From positions 613,369 through 677,368 of the forward strand of contig NZ_MJAP01000003.1 of assembly GCF_001884735.1 (NCBI RefSeq): 64,000 bases of DNA. Direction: 5' to 3'. The stretch comes from Natronohydrobacter thiooxidans (lineage in GTDB: Bacteria > Pseudomonadota > Alphaproteobacteria > Rhodobacterales > Rhodobacteraceae). Of the stretch, positions 52,046 to 61,307 are shown piece by piece. The number at the start of each line of letters is the position of its first letter. Position 1 is the first letter of the stretch. The notes beneath the pieces were generated by a model, which saw nothing but the letters and a program-made list of their open reading frames with translations, did no database searches and was not told the DNA's origin. A program made the position numbers and the translations under genes.

Positions 52046-53518
52046 TCAGGCCGCGCGCGCGAGCGTCTGGCAGGCGCGGGCGATCCGGGCGATCCCTTCG
52101 GGGATACGCTCCGAGGCAATCGAGCTATAGGCGATGCGGTAATAGCTGTCGGGCGGGTCGGGCAGACCAAAAAAGGACTGGCCCAGTTCGATCAGCACAC
52201 TCTCAGCGCGCAACTGTTCGGCCAGTGCCGCCGCGCTGACCCCTTCGGGCGTGCGCATCCACAGGCTGGAGCCGCCATCTTCCAGCGCGCCCGCGATGAT
52301 CAGCCCCTCAGCCCGGATCGCGGCCAGCATCACCTCGCGCCGGGCGGCAAAACTGCGCGCAAGGCGGCGCAGCATCACATCATAATGCCCGAGCGAGAGA
52401 AACCGCGCCGCCGCGCGCTGCAACAGCCCCGGCGGATGGCGCAGGATCGTGCCGCGCAGGCCCCGCGCCTCGGCGATAAAGGGCGCAGGCCCCACCATGA
52501 AGCCCAGCCGCAACCCCGGAAACAGCGATTTCGAGAAACTGCCGATATGGATCACGCGGCCCGAGCGGTCCAGTGACTTCAGCGCGGGCAAGGGCGCGCG
52601 CCCTTGCGCGATTTCAAATTCGTAATCATCCTCGACGATCAGGAAATCCTGCGCCTGTGCCGCATCCAGAAGCGCCTGACGTTCCTCCAGCGGCATGGTG
52701 GCCCCGGTCGGGCAATGATGGCTTGGCGTGCAGAAGAGCACATCCAGATCGCGCGGCAGATCGCCCGCCGCCAGCCCCTGCGCCCCCACCGGCACCGGCA
52801 CCAGCCGACAGCGCGTCTGGGTCAGGATCGCGCGCAGGCCGGGATAGCCCGGTTCTTCGATCACCGCCGCGCGGCGCTGGTTCAGCAGCAGTTGCGCCGC
52901 CAGCCAGAGCGCATTCTGCGCGCCCAGCGTGACAAGGATTTCCTCGGGCCGCGCCAGTATCCCCCGACGCGGCAGCGAATGGCGGGCGATATATTCCACC
53001 AGCCCCGGATCATCCTGTTCAAACTGGTCATCGGTCATGCGGTCGAAATCGCGCAACCCCAGCGACTGGATCATGCACAGCCGCCAATTGGCATGGTCAA
53101 ACAGCGCCGGATCCGCCTGCCCGTAGATGAAAGGAAAGCGGTAATCGCGCCAGTTGCGCGGCTTGCCCCGGTTCAGATCCTCGGCTGCCGGGCGATGCCC
53201 CAGAATGCGCGGCCAGTCGATTTCGGGCTGGCCCGACCGGGGCTGCGGCGCGACAGGCCGGGGGGCTGTGGGCGAGACGAAATAGCCCGAACGCCCCTCG
53301 GCATAAAGAAAATCATCGGCCACGAGTTCGGAATAGGCCAGCGTCACAGTGATTCGACTGACGCCCAGATACGCGGCCAGCTTGCGGCTCGACGGCATGC
53401 GCTCGCCCGCGCGCAACCGCCCCGACAGGATGCCTTCGGCCACCATCTGCCGGATTCGGTGCTGCAACGACCCCTCGGAGAGCGGATCGAGCAGGAAGGA
53501 TTCGACAGCAATGGCCAT
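52046..53518 (-). CDS. tauR: MocR-family regulator of taurine utilisation (GntR-aminotransferase fusion)
   Basis: The product is 490 residues. Residues 1-80 form a GntR winged helix (GSLQHRIRQMVAEGILSGRL, RMPSSRKLAAYLGVSRITVTLAYSEL). Residues about 120-490 are a fold-type I aminotransferase domain with a PLP Lys in GSFSKSLFPGLRLGF near 315. TauR proteins activate tpa and xsc in response to taurine with PLP as cofactor. The gene is divergent from tpa and upstream of xsc, and both promoters have matching direct repeats. Confidence 0.92.
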   Translation of the reverse strand: MAIAVESFLLDPLSEGSLQHRIRQMVAEGILSGRLRAGERMPSSRKLAAYLGVSRITVTLAYSELVADDFLYAEGRSGYFVSPTAPRPVAPQPRSGQPEIDWPRILGHRPAAEDLNRGKPRNWRDYRFPFIYGQADPALFDHANWRLCMIQSLGLRDFDRMTDDQFEQDDPGLVEYIARHSLPRRGILARPEEILVTLGAQNALWLAAQLLLNQRRAAVIEEPGYPGLRAILTQTRCRLVPVPVGAQGLAAGDLPRDLDVLFCTPSHHCPTGATMPLEERQALLDAAQAQDFLIVEDDYEFEIAQGRAPLPALKSLDRSGRVIHIGSFSKSLFPGLRLGFMVGPAPFIAEARGLRGTILRHPPGLLQRAAARFLSLGHYDVMLRRLARSFAARREVMLAAIRAEGLIIAGALEDGGSSLWMRTPEGVSAAALAEQLRAESVLIELGQSFFGLPDPPDSYYRIAYSSIASERIPEGIARIARACQTLARAA

Positions 53519-53565
53519 GCGTTGCGCCTGTTCACCCTGAGATTGGCGTGCAGCATAGGCGAAAT

Positions 53566-53596
53566 CTGGCCTTAATGAAATGCCGTTCTGGCCCTA
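53566..53596 (+). promoter_or_regulatory. TauR-type direct repeats upstream of tpa
   Basis: CTGGCCTTA (53566-53574) and CTGGCCCTA (53588-53596) are direct repeats 22 bp apart, about two helical turns, 59-90 bp before the tpa ATG. Their similarity to the xsc-promoter repeats supports a common activator. Confidence 0.72.
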
Positions 53597-53654
53597 TCCC
53601 CGGCACTCCGGTTCAGCGACAAGGGAGCATCCCCTCAGTTTCGCGGAGTCTCCC

Positions 53655-55037
53655 ATGAATGACCTGTCCTTCCAGAATGATCTGAGCGCCATTGTCGCGG
53701 CAGACCGCGCACATGTCTGGCACCACCTGACCCAGCACAAAGCGTTTGAAACCACCGATCCGCGCGTGATCGTCGAGGGCCGCGGTCTGCGCGTCTGGGA
53801 TGCGACGGGGCGCGAGTTCATCGACGCTGTGTCGGGGGGCGTCTGGACGGTGAATATAGGCTATGGGCGCGAGAGCATCGCCAATGCGGTGCGCGACCAG
53901 TTGGTGAAACTGAACTTCTTTGCAGGCGCCATGGGCACGGTCCCCGGTGCGGTCTTCGCGCAGATGCTGATCGAGAAAATGCCGGGCATGAGCCGCGTCT
54001 ATTACTCGAATTCGGGGTCGGAAGCGAATGAGAAAGCCTATAAGATGGTCCGCCAGATCGCCCAGCGCAGGCATGGCGGCGGCAAGTGGAAGATCCTGTT
54101 CCGCGAGCGCGACTATCACGGCACCACGATTGCGGCTCTCGCCTCGGGTGGCCAGCCCGAACGCGCAGCGCAATATGGCCCCTTCCCTGACGGGTTCGTG
54201 CCCGTCCCGCATTGTCTGGAATATCGCGCGCAATGGCCCGGCCCGGACTATGGCCGCCGCGCCGCCGACGCGATTGAGGAAGTGATCCTGCGCGAAGGCC
54301 CGGAAACCGTGGGCGCCATCGTGCTGGAGCCGATCACCGCAGGCGGCGGGGTGATTGTACCCCCCGAAGGCTACTGGCCGCGCGTGCAGGAGATCTGTCG
54401 CAAATATGACGTGCTCTTGCATATTGACGAGGTGGTCTGTGGTCTGGGCCGCACGGGCACGTGGTTTGGCTATCAGAATTTCGACATTCAGCCGGATATT
54501 GTCACCATGGCCAAGGGCGTAGCCTCTGGCTATGCCGCGATTTCCTGCACCGTCACGTCCGAGGCCGTCTTCGAGATGTTCAAGGATGATGCCGCCGATC
54601 CCTTGGGCTATTTCCGCGATATCTCGACCTTCGGCGGCTGCACGGCGGGGCCTGCTGCGGCCATCGAGAATATGCGGATCATCGAGGAAGAGGGGCTGCT
54701 GGAAAACACCCTTGCGATGGGCGCGCGGCTGCAGGCCAATCTGGAGGCGCTGAAAGAGAAGCACCCGATGATCGGCGATGTGCGGGGCAAGGGGCTGTTC
54801 TGGGGGGTGGAACTGGTGGCAGACCGCGACAGCCGCGACCCGGTGCCGGAAGCGACCGCGCGGGCCGTGGTGGCGGGCGCATTGGCGCGGGGCGTGATGA
54901 TCGGTGTCACCAATCGCTCGCTGCCGGGCTTCAACAACACGCTTTGCCTGAGCCCGGCGCTGATCGCGACCGCAGCCGATATCGACGCGATCACAGCGGC
55001 GATTGACGGCGCGCTGACCGAGGTGGCAGCCGCCTGA
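53655..55037 (+). CDS. tpa: Taurine-pyruvate aminotransferase
   Basis: The product is 460 residues of class III aminotransferase type: VWHHLTQHKAF near the start (a Tpa hallmark), YYSNSGSEANEKAYKMVRQ, LLHIDEVVCGLGRTG, and TMAKGVASGYAAISC with the PLP Lys. Tpa transfers the taurine amino group to pyruvate and yields sulfoacetaldehyde, the substrate of Xsc, and alanine. The ATG at 53655 is used. No taurine transporter genes are in the window. Confidence 0.94.
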   Translation: MNDLSFQNDLSAIVAADRAHVWHHLTQHKAFETTDPRVIVEGRGLRVWDATGREFIDAVSGGVWTVNIGYGRESIANAVRDQLVKLNFFAGAMGTVPGAVFAQMLIEKMPGMSRVYYSNSGSEANEKAYKMVRQIAQRRHGGGKWKILFRERDYHGTTIAALASGGQPERAAQYGPFPDGFVPVPHCLEYRAQWPGPDYGRRAADAIEEVILREGPETVGAIVLEPITAGGGVIVPPEGYWPRVQEICRKYDVLLHIDEVVCGLGRTGTWFGYQNFDIQPDIVTMAKGVASGYAAISCTVTSEAVFEMFKDDAADPLGYFRDISTFGGCTAGPAAAIENMRIIEEEGLLENTLAMGARLQANLEALKEKHPMIGDVRGKGLFWGVELVADRDSRDPVPEATARAVVAGALARGVMIGVTNRSLPGFNNTLCLSPALIATAADIDAITAAIDGALTEVAAA

Positions 55038-55084
55038 TCAGTTGACTTTGCGCACCCCCATCCTGTAGCTGCCAAGGCAGAAGG

Positions 55085-56050
55085 ATGGGGGCGCGGGTGA
55101 CGGATTTAGAGGCCATAGGCTATGGTCAGGACGTGCTGCGCGCCGAGGCCGGGGCGCTGGAAGTGCTGGCCGACAGGCTGGACGGCGATTTCGCCCGCGC
55201 GGTCGATCTGATCCTGACCACAAAGGGTCGGCTGATCGTCGCGGGCATCGGCAAATCCGGCCATGTGGGCCGCAAGATCGCCGCCACTTTCGCCTCGACC
55301 GGCACGCCCGCGCATTTCGTCCATGCCGCCGAGGCCAGCCACGGCGATCTGGGCATGATCACGCCCGATGATATCTGCCTCCTGCTGTCGCGCTCGGGCG
55401 AGACACAGGAACTGGGCGATCTGATTTCCTACACGCGCCGCTTTGGCGTCACGCTGATCTCGATTTCCGCCAATGCGGAAAGCACGCTTGCCCGCGCCTC
55501 TGACATGGCGCTGATCCTGCCCGATGTGCCCGAGGTCTGCGCCATCGGCATGGCGCCGACCACCTCGACCACCATGAGCATGGCGCTGGGCGATGCGCTG
55601 GCCGTGGCGGTGATGCGCGCCAAAGGGTTCGACCCGGCGCGGTTTCACCAGTTCCACCCCGGCGGCAAGCTGGGCGCGCAATTCCTGCGGGTGAAGGAAG
55701 TGATGGTCACAGGCGATGCGCTGCCGCTGGTGGCCGAGGACACCGCCATGCCCGAGGTGCTGATGCGCATGACCGGATCGGGCTATGGTGTGGCGATCCT
55801 GACCGAAGGCGGCGCCCTGCGCGGGATCGTCACCGATGGCGATCTGCGCCGCCATATGGACGGGCTGATGACGCGGCGCGCGGGCGATGTGGCGACGCGC
55901 GCGCCCAAGTCGATTGCAGGCGAGGCGCTGGTTTCGGAAGCGGTGCAGGTGATGAACACAATGAAAGTGACCGCGCTTTGCGTGGTCGAGGGTGACAGGC
56001 TGACCGGGCTGATCCGGCTGCATGACTGCCTGCGCGCGGGGGTGATCTGA
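55085..56050 (+). CDS. kdsD: Arabinose-5-phosphate isomerase (KdsD/KpsF)
   Basis: The product is 321 residues: a SIS sugar isomerase domain (about 35-180, with GIGKSGHVGRKIAATFASTGTP and LLSRSGETQELGDL) followed by two CBS domains (about 205-320). The KdsD-specific HPGGKLG segment is near residue 195. It interconverts ribulose 5-phosphate and arabinose 5-phosphate, the first KDO-specific step. The ATG at 55085 has AAGG 7 bases upstream; a GTG at 55097 is possible. It overlaps kdsB by 1 bp. Confidence 0.93.
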   Translation: MGARVTDLEAIGYGQDVLRAEAGALEVLADRLDGDFARAVDLILTTKGRLIVAGIGKSGHVGRKIAATFASTGTPAHFVHAAEASHGDLGMITPDDICLLLSRSGETQELGDLISYTRRFGVTLISISANAESTLARASDMALILPDVPEVCAIGMAPTTSTTMSMALGDALAVAVMRAKGFDPARFHQFHPGGKLGAQFLRVKEVMVTGDALPLVAEDTAMPEVLMRMTGSGYGVAILTEGGALRGIVTDGDLRRHMDGLMTRRAGDVATRAPKSIAGEALVSEAVQVMNTMKVTALCVVEGDRLTGLIRLHDCLRAGVI

Positions 56051-56844
56051 TGGAGCGGGTGATCCTCATTCCGGCGCGCTATGCGTCCACACGCTATCCG
56101 GGCAAGCCGCTGGTGGGGCTGCGCGGGGCTTCCGGCGTCACGCGCTCGCTGATCGAGCGCAGCTGGCGCGCGGCCTGCGGGGTTGAAGGGGTCGATGCGG
56201 TCTATGTCGCGACCGATGACGCGCGGATCGCAGAGGCGGCGGAAGGCTTCGGGGCGCAGGTGGTGATGACCTCGGAGAGCTGCGCCAATGGCACCGAGCG
56301 CTGCGCCGATGCCATCGCCCGGCTGGGGATCGCGCCCAAGGTGGTGGTGAACCTGCAGGGCGACGCGCCGCTGACGCCCGCATGGTTCGTCAGCGCGCTG
56401 ATCGAAGCGGTGGAAAACGGCGCGCAGATGGCAACGCCGGTGCTGCGGCTGACCCCGGACACCCATGCGCGGTTCATGGAAGACCGCCGCGCGGGCCGCG
56501 TCGGCGGCACCACGGCGGTGATGGATGCGGGCGGCCGCGCGCTTTATTTCTCGAAGGAAGTGCTGCCCTATACCGGCCGCGTCTATGGTGCCGAGGAACA
56601 GGTGCCCGCCTTTCACCATGTCGGCGTCTATGCCTATACGCCGGATGCGCTGGCGGCCTATATGGCGGCTGGCCCCTGCGCGCTGGAGAACCTGGAAGGG
56701 CTGGAACAGTTGCGCTTTCTCTATAACGGCCTGCCCGTGACCTGCGTCGAGGTCGAGGCGGAAGGGCGCGAGTTCTGGGAACTCAACAACCCCGAAGATG
56801 TGGCCCGGATCGAGGCCGTCTTGCAGCGCGAGGGATGGGAATGA
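56050..56844 (+). CDS. kdsB: 3-deoxy-manno-octulosonate cytidylyltransferase
   Basis: The product is 264 residues. The CTP-binding loop is [15 protein letters not shown] (residues 7-21), the nucleotide segment is [15 protein letters not shown] (near 100), and QLRFLYNG with [22 protein letters not shown] ending completes the fold. The second position usually Glu in QGDEP is Ala here (QGDAP). It activates KDO as CMP-KDO. It is coupled to kdsD and kdsA by 1- and 4-bp overlaps. Confidence 0.93.
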   Translation: MERVILIPARYASTRYPGKPLVGLRGASGVTRSLIERSWRAACGVEGVDAVYVATDDARIAEAAEGFGAQVVMTSESCANGTERCADAIARLGIAPKVVVNLQGDAPLTPAWFVSALIEAVENGAQMATPVLRLTPDTHARFMEDRRAGRVGGTTAVMDAGGRALYFSKEVLPYTGRVYGAEEQVPAFHHVGVYAYTPDALAAYMAAGPCALENLEGLEQLRFLYNGLPVTCVEVEAEGREFWELNNPEDVARIEAVLQREGWE

Positions 56845-57659
56845 CTGTCACGCTTGGAAATTTCGAGATCGGCAATGACCGGCCCTTCGCGCTGATCTCC
56901 GGCCCCTGCCAGATGGAATCGCTGGACCATGCGCGCCGGATCGCCGGGGCGCTGATGGAGATCTGCGCGGGGCTGGACATCCCCTTCATCTTCAAGGCGA
57001 GCTATGACAAGGCCAACCGCTCCAGCCTCTCGGGCCAGCGGGGTCTGGGCATGGAAAAGGGGCTCGCTGTGCTGGGTGCGATCCGCGCGGAATTCGGCTG
57101 CCCGGTGCTGACCGATGTGCATGAGCCGGGCCATTGCGCCCCGGCAGCGGAAGTCTGCGATGTGCTGCAGATCCCGGCCTTCCTGTGCCGCCAGACCGAT
57201 CTTCTGCTGGCGGCAGGGGCCACGGGGCGGGTGATCAATGTCAAGAAGGGCCAGTTTCTGGCGCCCTGGGATATGGGCAATGTGGCGGCGAAAGTGGCCT
57301 CGACCGGCAATGAGAAGATCATGCTCTGCGAGCGCGGCACGTCATTCGGCTATAACACGCTGGTGTCGGATTTCCGCGGCCTGCCGGTGATGGCCGCGAC
57401 CGGCTATCCGGTGATCTTTGACGCCACCCATTCGGTGCAGCAACCGGGCGGACAGGGGACAAGCTCGGGCGGGCAGCGGGAATTTGTCGAACCGCTTGCG
57501 CGTGCAGCGCTGGCCGTGGGCTGCGCGGGGCTCTTCATCGAGACGCATGAAGACCCGGACAACGCGCCATCGGACGGGCCGAATATGGTGCCGCTGGCGC
57601 AGATGGCGGCGCTTCTGGCGCGGCTGAAACGGCTGGATGATCTGACCAAAGGGGCGTGA
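56841..57659 (+). CDS. kdsA: 3-deoxy-8-phosphooctulonate synthase
   Basis: The product is 272 residues of the DAHP/KDO8P synthase barrel: [76 protein letters not shown] and [24 protein letters not shown]. It condenses arabinose 5-phosphate and phosphoenolpyruvate to KDO 8-phosphate. The ATG at 56841 overlaps kdsB as ATGA; an ATG two codons earlier is in frame. The phosphatase KdsC is not in the window. Confidence 0.95.
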   Translation: MTVTLGNFEIGNDRPFALISGPCQMESLDHARRIAGALMEICAGLDIPFIFKASYDKANRSSLSGQRGLGMEKGLAVLGAIRAEFGCPVLTDVHEPGHCAPAAEVCDVLQIPAFLCRQTDLLLAAGATGRVINVKKGQFLAPWDMGNVAAKVASTGNEKIMLCERGTSFGYNTLVSDFRGLPVMAATGYPVIFDATHSVQQPGGQGTSSGGQREFVEPLARAALAVGCAGLFIETHEDPDNAPSDGPNMVPLAQMAALLARLKRLDDLTKGA

Positions 57660-57662
57660 ATG

Positions 57663-57757
57663 GTAGGGTGCGTGCGAGAGCACGCACCCTACGCCCGCGA
57701 CGCTCGACATTATGTTGTCGCCCGAGGATCAGGTAAGGTGCGTGGTCCCCACGCACC
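57663..57757. repeat. Two related palindromic hairpins between convergent kdsA and hemE
   Basis: GTAGGGTGCGTG (57663-57674) pairs perfectly with 57681-57692 across a 6-base loop. AGGTGCGTGG near 57736 pairs with CCACGCACC at 57749-57757 across a 3-base loop. Both stems share the core GGTGCGTG/CACGCACC, as in REP-type intergenic repeats. They may also end transcription from both sides. Confidence 0.7.
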
Positions 57758-57762
57758 CTATA

Positions 57763-58800
57763 TCAGCCGCGAAAGTTCCGCACCGTCTCGATCATCAGCG
57801 CCACATTCTCGGGGTCAGCATCCGGCGTGATCCCATGGCCCAGATTGAAGATATGCGGCCCGTTCCTGAACGCCCGCACCACGCGCTCCGTCTCATCGAC
57901 CAGCGCCTGCCCGCCCGTCACCATATGGCTGGCTGCCAGATTGCCCTGCACGCAGCCATCTTTCTGCACATGCTCTGCCGCCCATTCCGGGCTGACCGAA
58001 TTGTCCAGCGCCACGCAATCCGCCCCGGTCGCAGGCCCGAAACCGATATAGCCCTCGCCCGCCTCGCGCGGGAAAGCGATGACGGGAATGCCGGGATGCC
58101 GCGCCTTGAGTGCCGCCGTGATCGCTTTCGCGGGCTCCAGCGCATAGCGCGTGAAGGCCGCGCCCTTCAGCGACCCGGCCCAGCTGTCGAAAATCTTGAC
58201 GACCTCGGCCCCTGCCGCGATCTGCATCGACAGATATTCGATGGTTGCCTCCGTGATCCGCGCGATCAGCGCGTCAAACGCCTCGGGCGCCTCGACCCGC
58301 ATCTTATGGGCAGGGGCCTGATCGGGCGTCCCGCGCCCGGCCACCATATAGGTGGCCACGGTCCAGGGGGCACCGGCGAAACCGATCAGCGTCGTCTCGG
58401 CGGGCAGTTCCCGCGACAGGATCTTCACGGTCTCATAGACCGGCGCCAGCGTGTCATGGATCGCATCACTGGGTTTCAGCGCCTGCACGCCCGGCATATC
58501 CGTGAGGGTCGACAGCCGCGGCCCCTCGCCGGTGACAAACCACAGATCCGCCCCCAGCGCCTGCGGCACCAGCAGGATATCGGCAAACAGGATCGCCGCA
58601 TCAAACCCGTAGCGCCGGATCGGCTGCAGGGTCACTTCGGCGGCCAGTTCGGGATTGTAGCACAGCGACAGGAAATCCCCGGCCTGCGCCCGCGTCGCGC
58701 GATATTCCGGCAGATAGCGCCCGGCCTGCCGCATCATCCAGATCGGCGGGGTCGGCAGGGTCTCGCCCGCGAGGGCACGCAGGATGGGTTTGGCGGTCAT
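57763..58800 (-). CDS. hemE: Uroporphyrinogen decarboxylase
   Basis: The product is 345 residues. HemE signatures are [20 protein letters not shown] (residues 17-36, with the Arg residues that bind substrate carboxylates), [14 protein letters not shown] near 90, [16 protein letters not shown] near 140 and [14 protein letters not shown] near 318. It removes four acetate carboxyls of uroporphyrinogen III to give coproporphyrinogen III. It starts after AAGGAGACAGC. It is divergent from hemC across an unusually long spacer. Confidence 0.95.
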   Translation of the reverse strand: MTAKPILRALAGETLPTPPIWMMRQAGRYLPEYRATRAQAGDFLSLCYNPELAAEVTLQPIRRYGFDAAILFADILLVPQALGADLWFVTGEGPRLSTLTDMPGVQALKPSDAIHDTLAPVYETVKILSRELPAETTLIGFAGAPWTVATYMVAGRGTPDQAPAHKMRVEAPEAFDALIARITEATIEYLSMQIAAGAEVVKIFDSWAGSLKGAAFTRYALEPAKAITAALKARHPGIPVIAFPREAGEGYIGFGPATGADCVALDNSVSPEWAAEHVQKDGCVQGNLAASHMVTGGQALVDETERVVRAFRNGPHIFNLGHGITPDADPENVALMIETVRNFRG

Positions 58801-60114
58801 GCGGCTGTCTCCTTCAGATCACGCCCTCGTCCCAAGCCTTGAGCGGGTTGTCAAGGAAAGCTGACAGCGCGGAGGGCCCGCAGCACGCCCCGCGCGGCCC
58901 GCGTCGCTGCGGTGCGTTGCCGCAGGGGCGATCCAGCCCGGCCCCCGGCGGCGCGCGTCCGGTCCGCACGCGGCGCAGCGACAGACCCGGATTATGGTCA
59001 TACCCGCTGGGCGACTCGGATATGCGCCATCATCACCACCTCCAGCGCGGGATTGCCGCGCATCACCGCGCCAGGTCCGGCACTCTGGTTGCGCGCCGCG
59101 GGCCGAAAGCGCGTCGGAACTGAACGCAACGGGAATGCCATGGGCCGCGCCCGGCCATCCTGCGCGACTGCGGACGCCTCGGCCAGCGGCGGGCCGCGCA
59201 CATCCCCGCCCCGCATCGACAGGCCCTCGACCACGGGAAGGGCGGGACCGGCATGCCTCGGCATGGCCGGTCAACCGCGCGGGCAAGGCAAGAATGCCGA
59301 GATGGCACGGCCTATGGCATCCCCGCGCGCGTGCAGGGTATTCAGGGCAGGCGGGGAGGTCCGGCAAAGCATAGCAGACCCCCCCAGCGCGCGCAGGAAA
59401 TTCTGGCTGGCGCAGATTACCCTTTCCGCAAGCGGCGGCATCCCCGCGCACACGAAGGGCAAACGCGTTACCGATTGTCGCGTGTTGTCAGCAATCGGGG
59501 ATCCCCCCCGCGCGCATGCTCTGGGGCGTTGTGGCGGCTGTGGCATACAGACATTCCCGTGCCCGCCCGGAACATGCACAGTCTCCGCGCCCCGATTCGA
59601 GCGCATCCCCTTCCCGCCGCGCGGCGCTCCGGCCGTCGCCCATGCACCCACATCCGGCACAGTTACTGCCCCGCAAGAAAACCGCCGTCTCGAATCCCTG
59701 CGCGTCCAGAGCGCGGCGTTTCAAAGCGGGCAAGATCGCGCCGCGACACCTCCCGCCCCGCTGGGCCGCGCAAACTGCAGGGCGGCGTCTTGTCAGCCGG
59801 ATCGCACCCCACGCACACCGCCCCCCCGGTCGTCGCCCATGCGTCCACACGCGACACAATCACTGGCCCCACGCCCCCCCGTCTCGGAACCCTGCGCGTC
59901 CAGCATGCGACGCTTCGCCGGAGCGAGATCGCGCAGCGACACATCCGGCCCGCTCTGCCACGCAAGGGCGAGAGCGTTCGTCCCCGCGAAAGCGCGACAC
60001 ACCCTCTGCCGCTTCCCCTGCTCCAATGCGCCGCAGAGCGGCGCCCAGCGGCGATCCGGCGCAGGCCGAACTCAGCTGTTGTCATGCCCCGGTGCCACGA
60101 CTATCAGATTGGTC
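58801..60114. other. 1.3-kb non-coding spacer between hemE and hemC with an internal imperfect repeat
   Basis: No protein-coding signal is convincing in any frame: the long open frames are Arg/Pro/Ala-rich by-products of the GC content. Two segments, about 59628-59745 and 59829-59945, are imperfect copies (shared runs include GTCGCCCATGC, CCCTGCGCGTCCAG and AGATCGCGC). The start of the region contains the hemE promoter. Adjacent promoters, an undetected RNA or decayed DNA are all possible. Confidence 0.55.
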
Positions 60115-61071
60115 ATGAGCACCCTGCATCCCTCCCCCGCCTCCCCCCTCAAGATCGGCACGCGCGGATCGCCGTTGGCGCTGGCGCAGGCGCATGAGAC
60201 CCGTGCGCGGCTGATGCAAGCCCATGACCTGCCCGAGGCGGCTTTCGAGATCTGCGTGATCAAAACCACCGGCGATGACCGCAGCCTGATCGACGCCGAC
60301 CGACCGCTGAAAGAGATCGGCAACAAGGGTCTCTTCACCAAGGAAATCGAAGAGGCGATGCTGGAAGGCCGCATCGACATCGCGGTCCATTCCATGAAGG
60401 ACATGCCGACGCTGCAGCCCGAAGGGCTGGTGCTCGATTGCTACCTGCCACGCGAGGATACGCGCGATGCTTTCGTTTCGCGCCATGTGAAAACCCTGGC
60501 CGATCTGGCCCCCGGTCAGGTGGTGGGCACCTCCAGCCTGCGCCGCCGCGCGCAATTGCTGGCGCGTCGCCCCGACCTGAAAGTGGTGGAATTTCGCGGC
60601 AATGTGCAGACCCGGCTGAAGAAACTTGACGAGGGCGTCGCCGATTGCACTTTCCTTGCCATGGCCGGGTTGCGGCGGATGAACATGGCCGATGTGGCCT
60701 CATCCGCGATTGAACCAGAGGATATGCTGCCCGCCATCGCCCAAGGCGCCATCGGGATCGAGCGGCGCACGGCAGATGACCGTTGCGCCGCCCTGCTTGC
60801 GCCCCTGAACGACACTCCCACCACGCAGCGCCTTGCGGCGGAACGCGCCTTTCTGGCCGCGCTGGACGGGTCTTGCGAAACCCCGATTGCCGGGCTTGCG
60901 GTGATCGAGGGGGGGCAGATCTGGCTGCGCGGTGAAATCCTGCGCCCGGACGGATCGGAGCGGCTCTATGACGAAGGCCGCGCCGCGATTGCCGAAGGGG
61001 CTGCTCTGGGCCGCGATCTGGCCGCGCGCCTGCGCGCCCGCGCGCCTGCCGGTTTCTTTTCCTGGGGCTGA
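60115..61071 (+). CDS. hemC: Hydroxymethylbilane synthase (porphobilinogen deaminase)
   Basis: The product is 318 residues from the ATG at 60115. Signatures are LKIGTRGSPLALAQA (12-26), FTKEIEEAMLEGRIDIAVHS near 80, GTSSLRRRAQL near 138, and Cys254 in DGSCETPIAG, the attachment point of the dipyrromethane cofactor. It joins four porphobilinogens into hydroxymethylbilane. An in-frame extension upstream into the spacer has no HemC-like sequence and is not used. Confidence 0.95.
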   Translation: MSTLHPSPASPLKIGTRGSPLALAQAHETRARLMQAHDLPEAAFEICVIKTTGDDRSLIDADRPLKEIGNKGLFTKEIEEAMLEGRIDIAVHSMKDMPTLQPEGLVLDCYLPREDTRDAFVSRHVKTLADLAPGQVVGTSSLRRRAQLLARRPDLKVVEFRGNVQTRLKKLDEGVADCTFLAMAGLRRMNMADVASSAIEPEDMLPAIAQGAIGIERRTADDRCAALLAPLNDTPTTQRLAAERAFLAALDGSCETPIAGLAVIEGGQIWLRGEILRPDGSERLYDEGRAAIAEGAALGRDLAARLRARAPAGFFSWG

Positions 61072-61307
61072 GGCCGGGACCGACGCCTTGGCGCTCCCTG
61101 CAAACCTCAGCGGATGACCCGTCCGGCGCAGCCGGACAGCGCCCGCGAATGGCATCGGGGCGGGTGGGCGGGCCATGAGCGGGCGCTCTCGCCAGTGCAG
61201 GCGCGCACAACGCGGCACAGCAGCCCCCTGCCCGACGCAAAATCATCCCCAAGCCTTCCCACCCGGCCCGGCACCCCCTATCTTGGAGGACGGCAAGGAG
61301 TGCGCGA

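Noticed and set aside
59628..59945. Possible tRNA or attachment-site sequence in the hemE-hemC spacer repeats (GGATTCGAGA)
   Set aside because: The flanks do not form a cloverleaf or a T-arm stem, so the resemblance to a T-loop is accidental.
58912..60114. In-frame upstream extension that would fuse about 400 residues to HemC
   Set aside because: The extra sequence is Arg/Pro/Ala-rich without motifs, HemC proteins begin at the LKIGTRGSPLA region, and the ATG at 60115 gives normal length.
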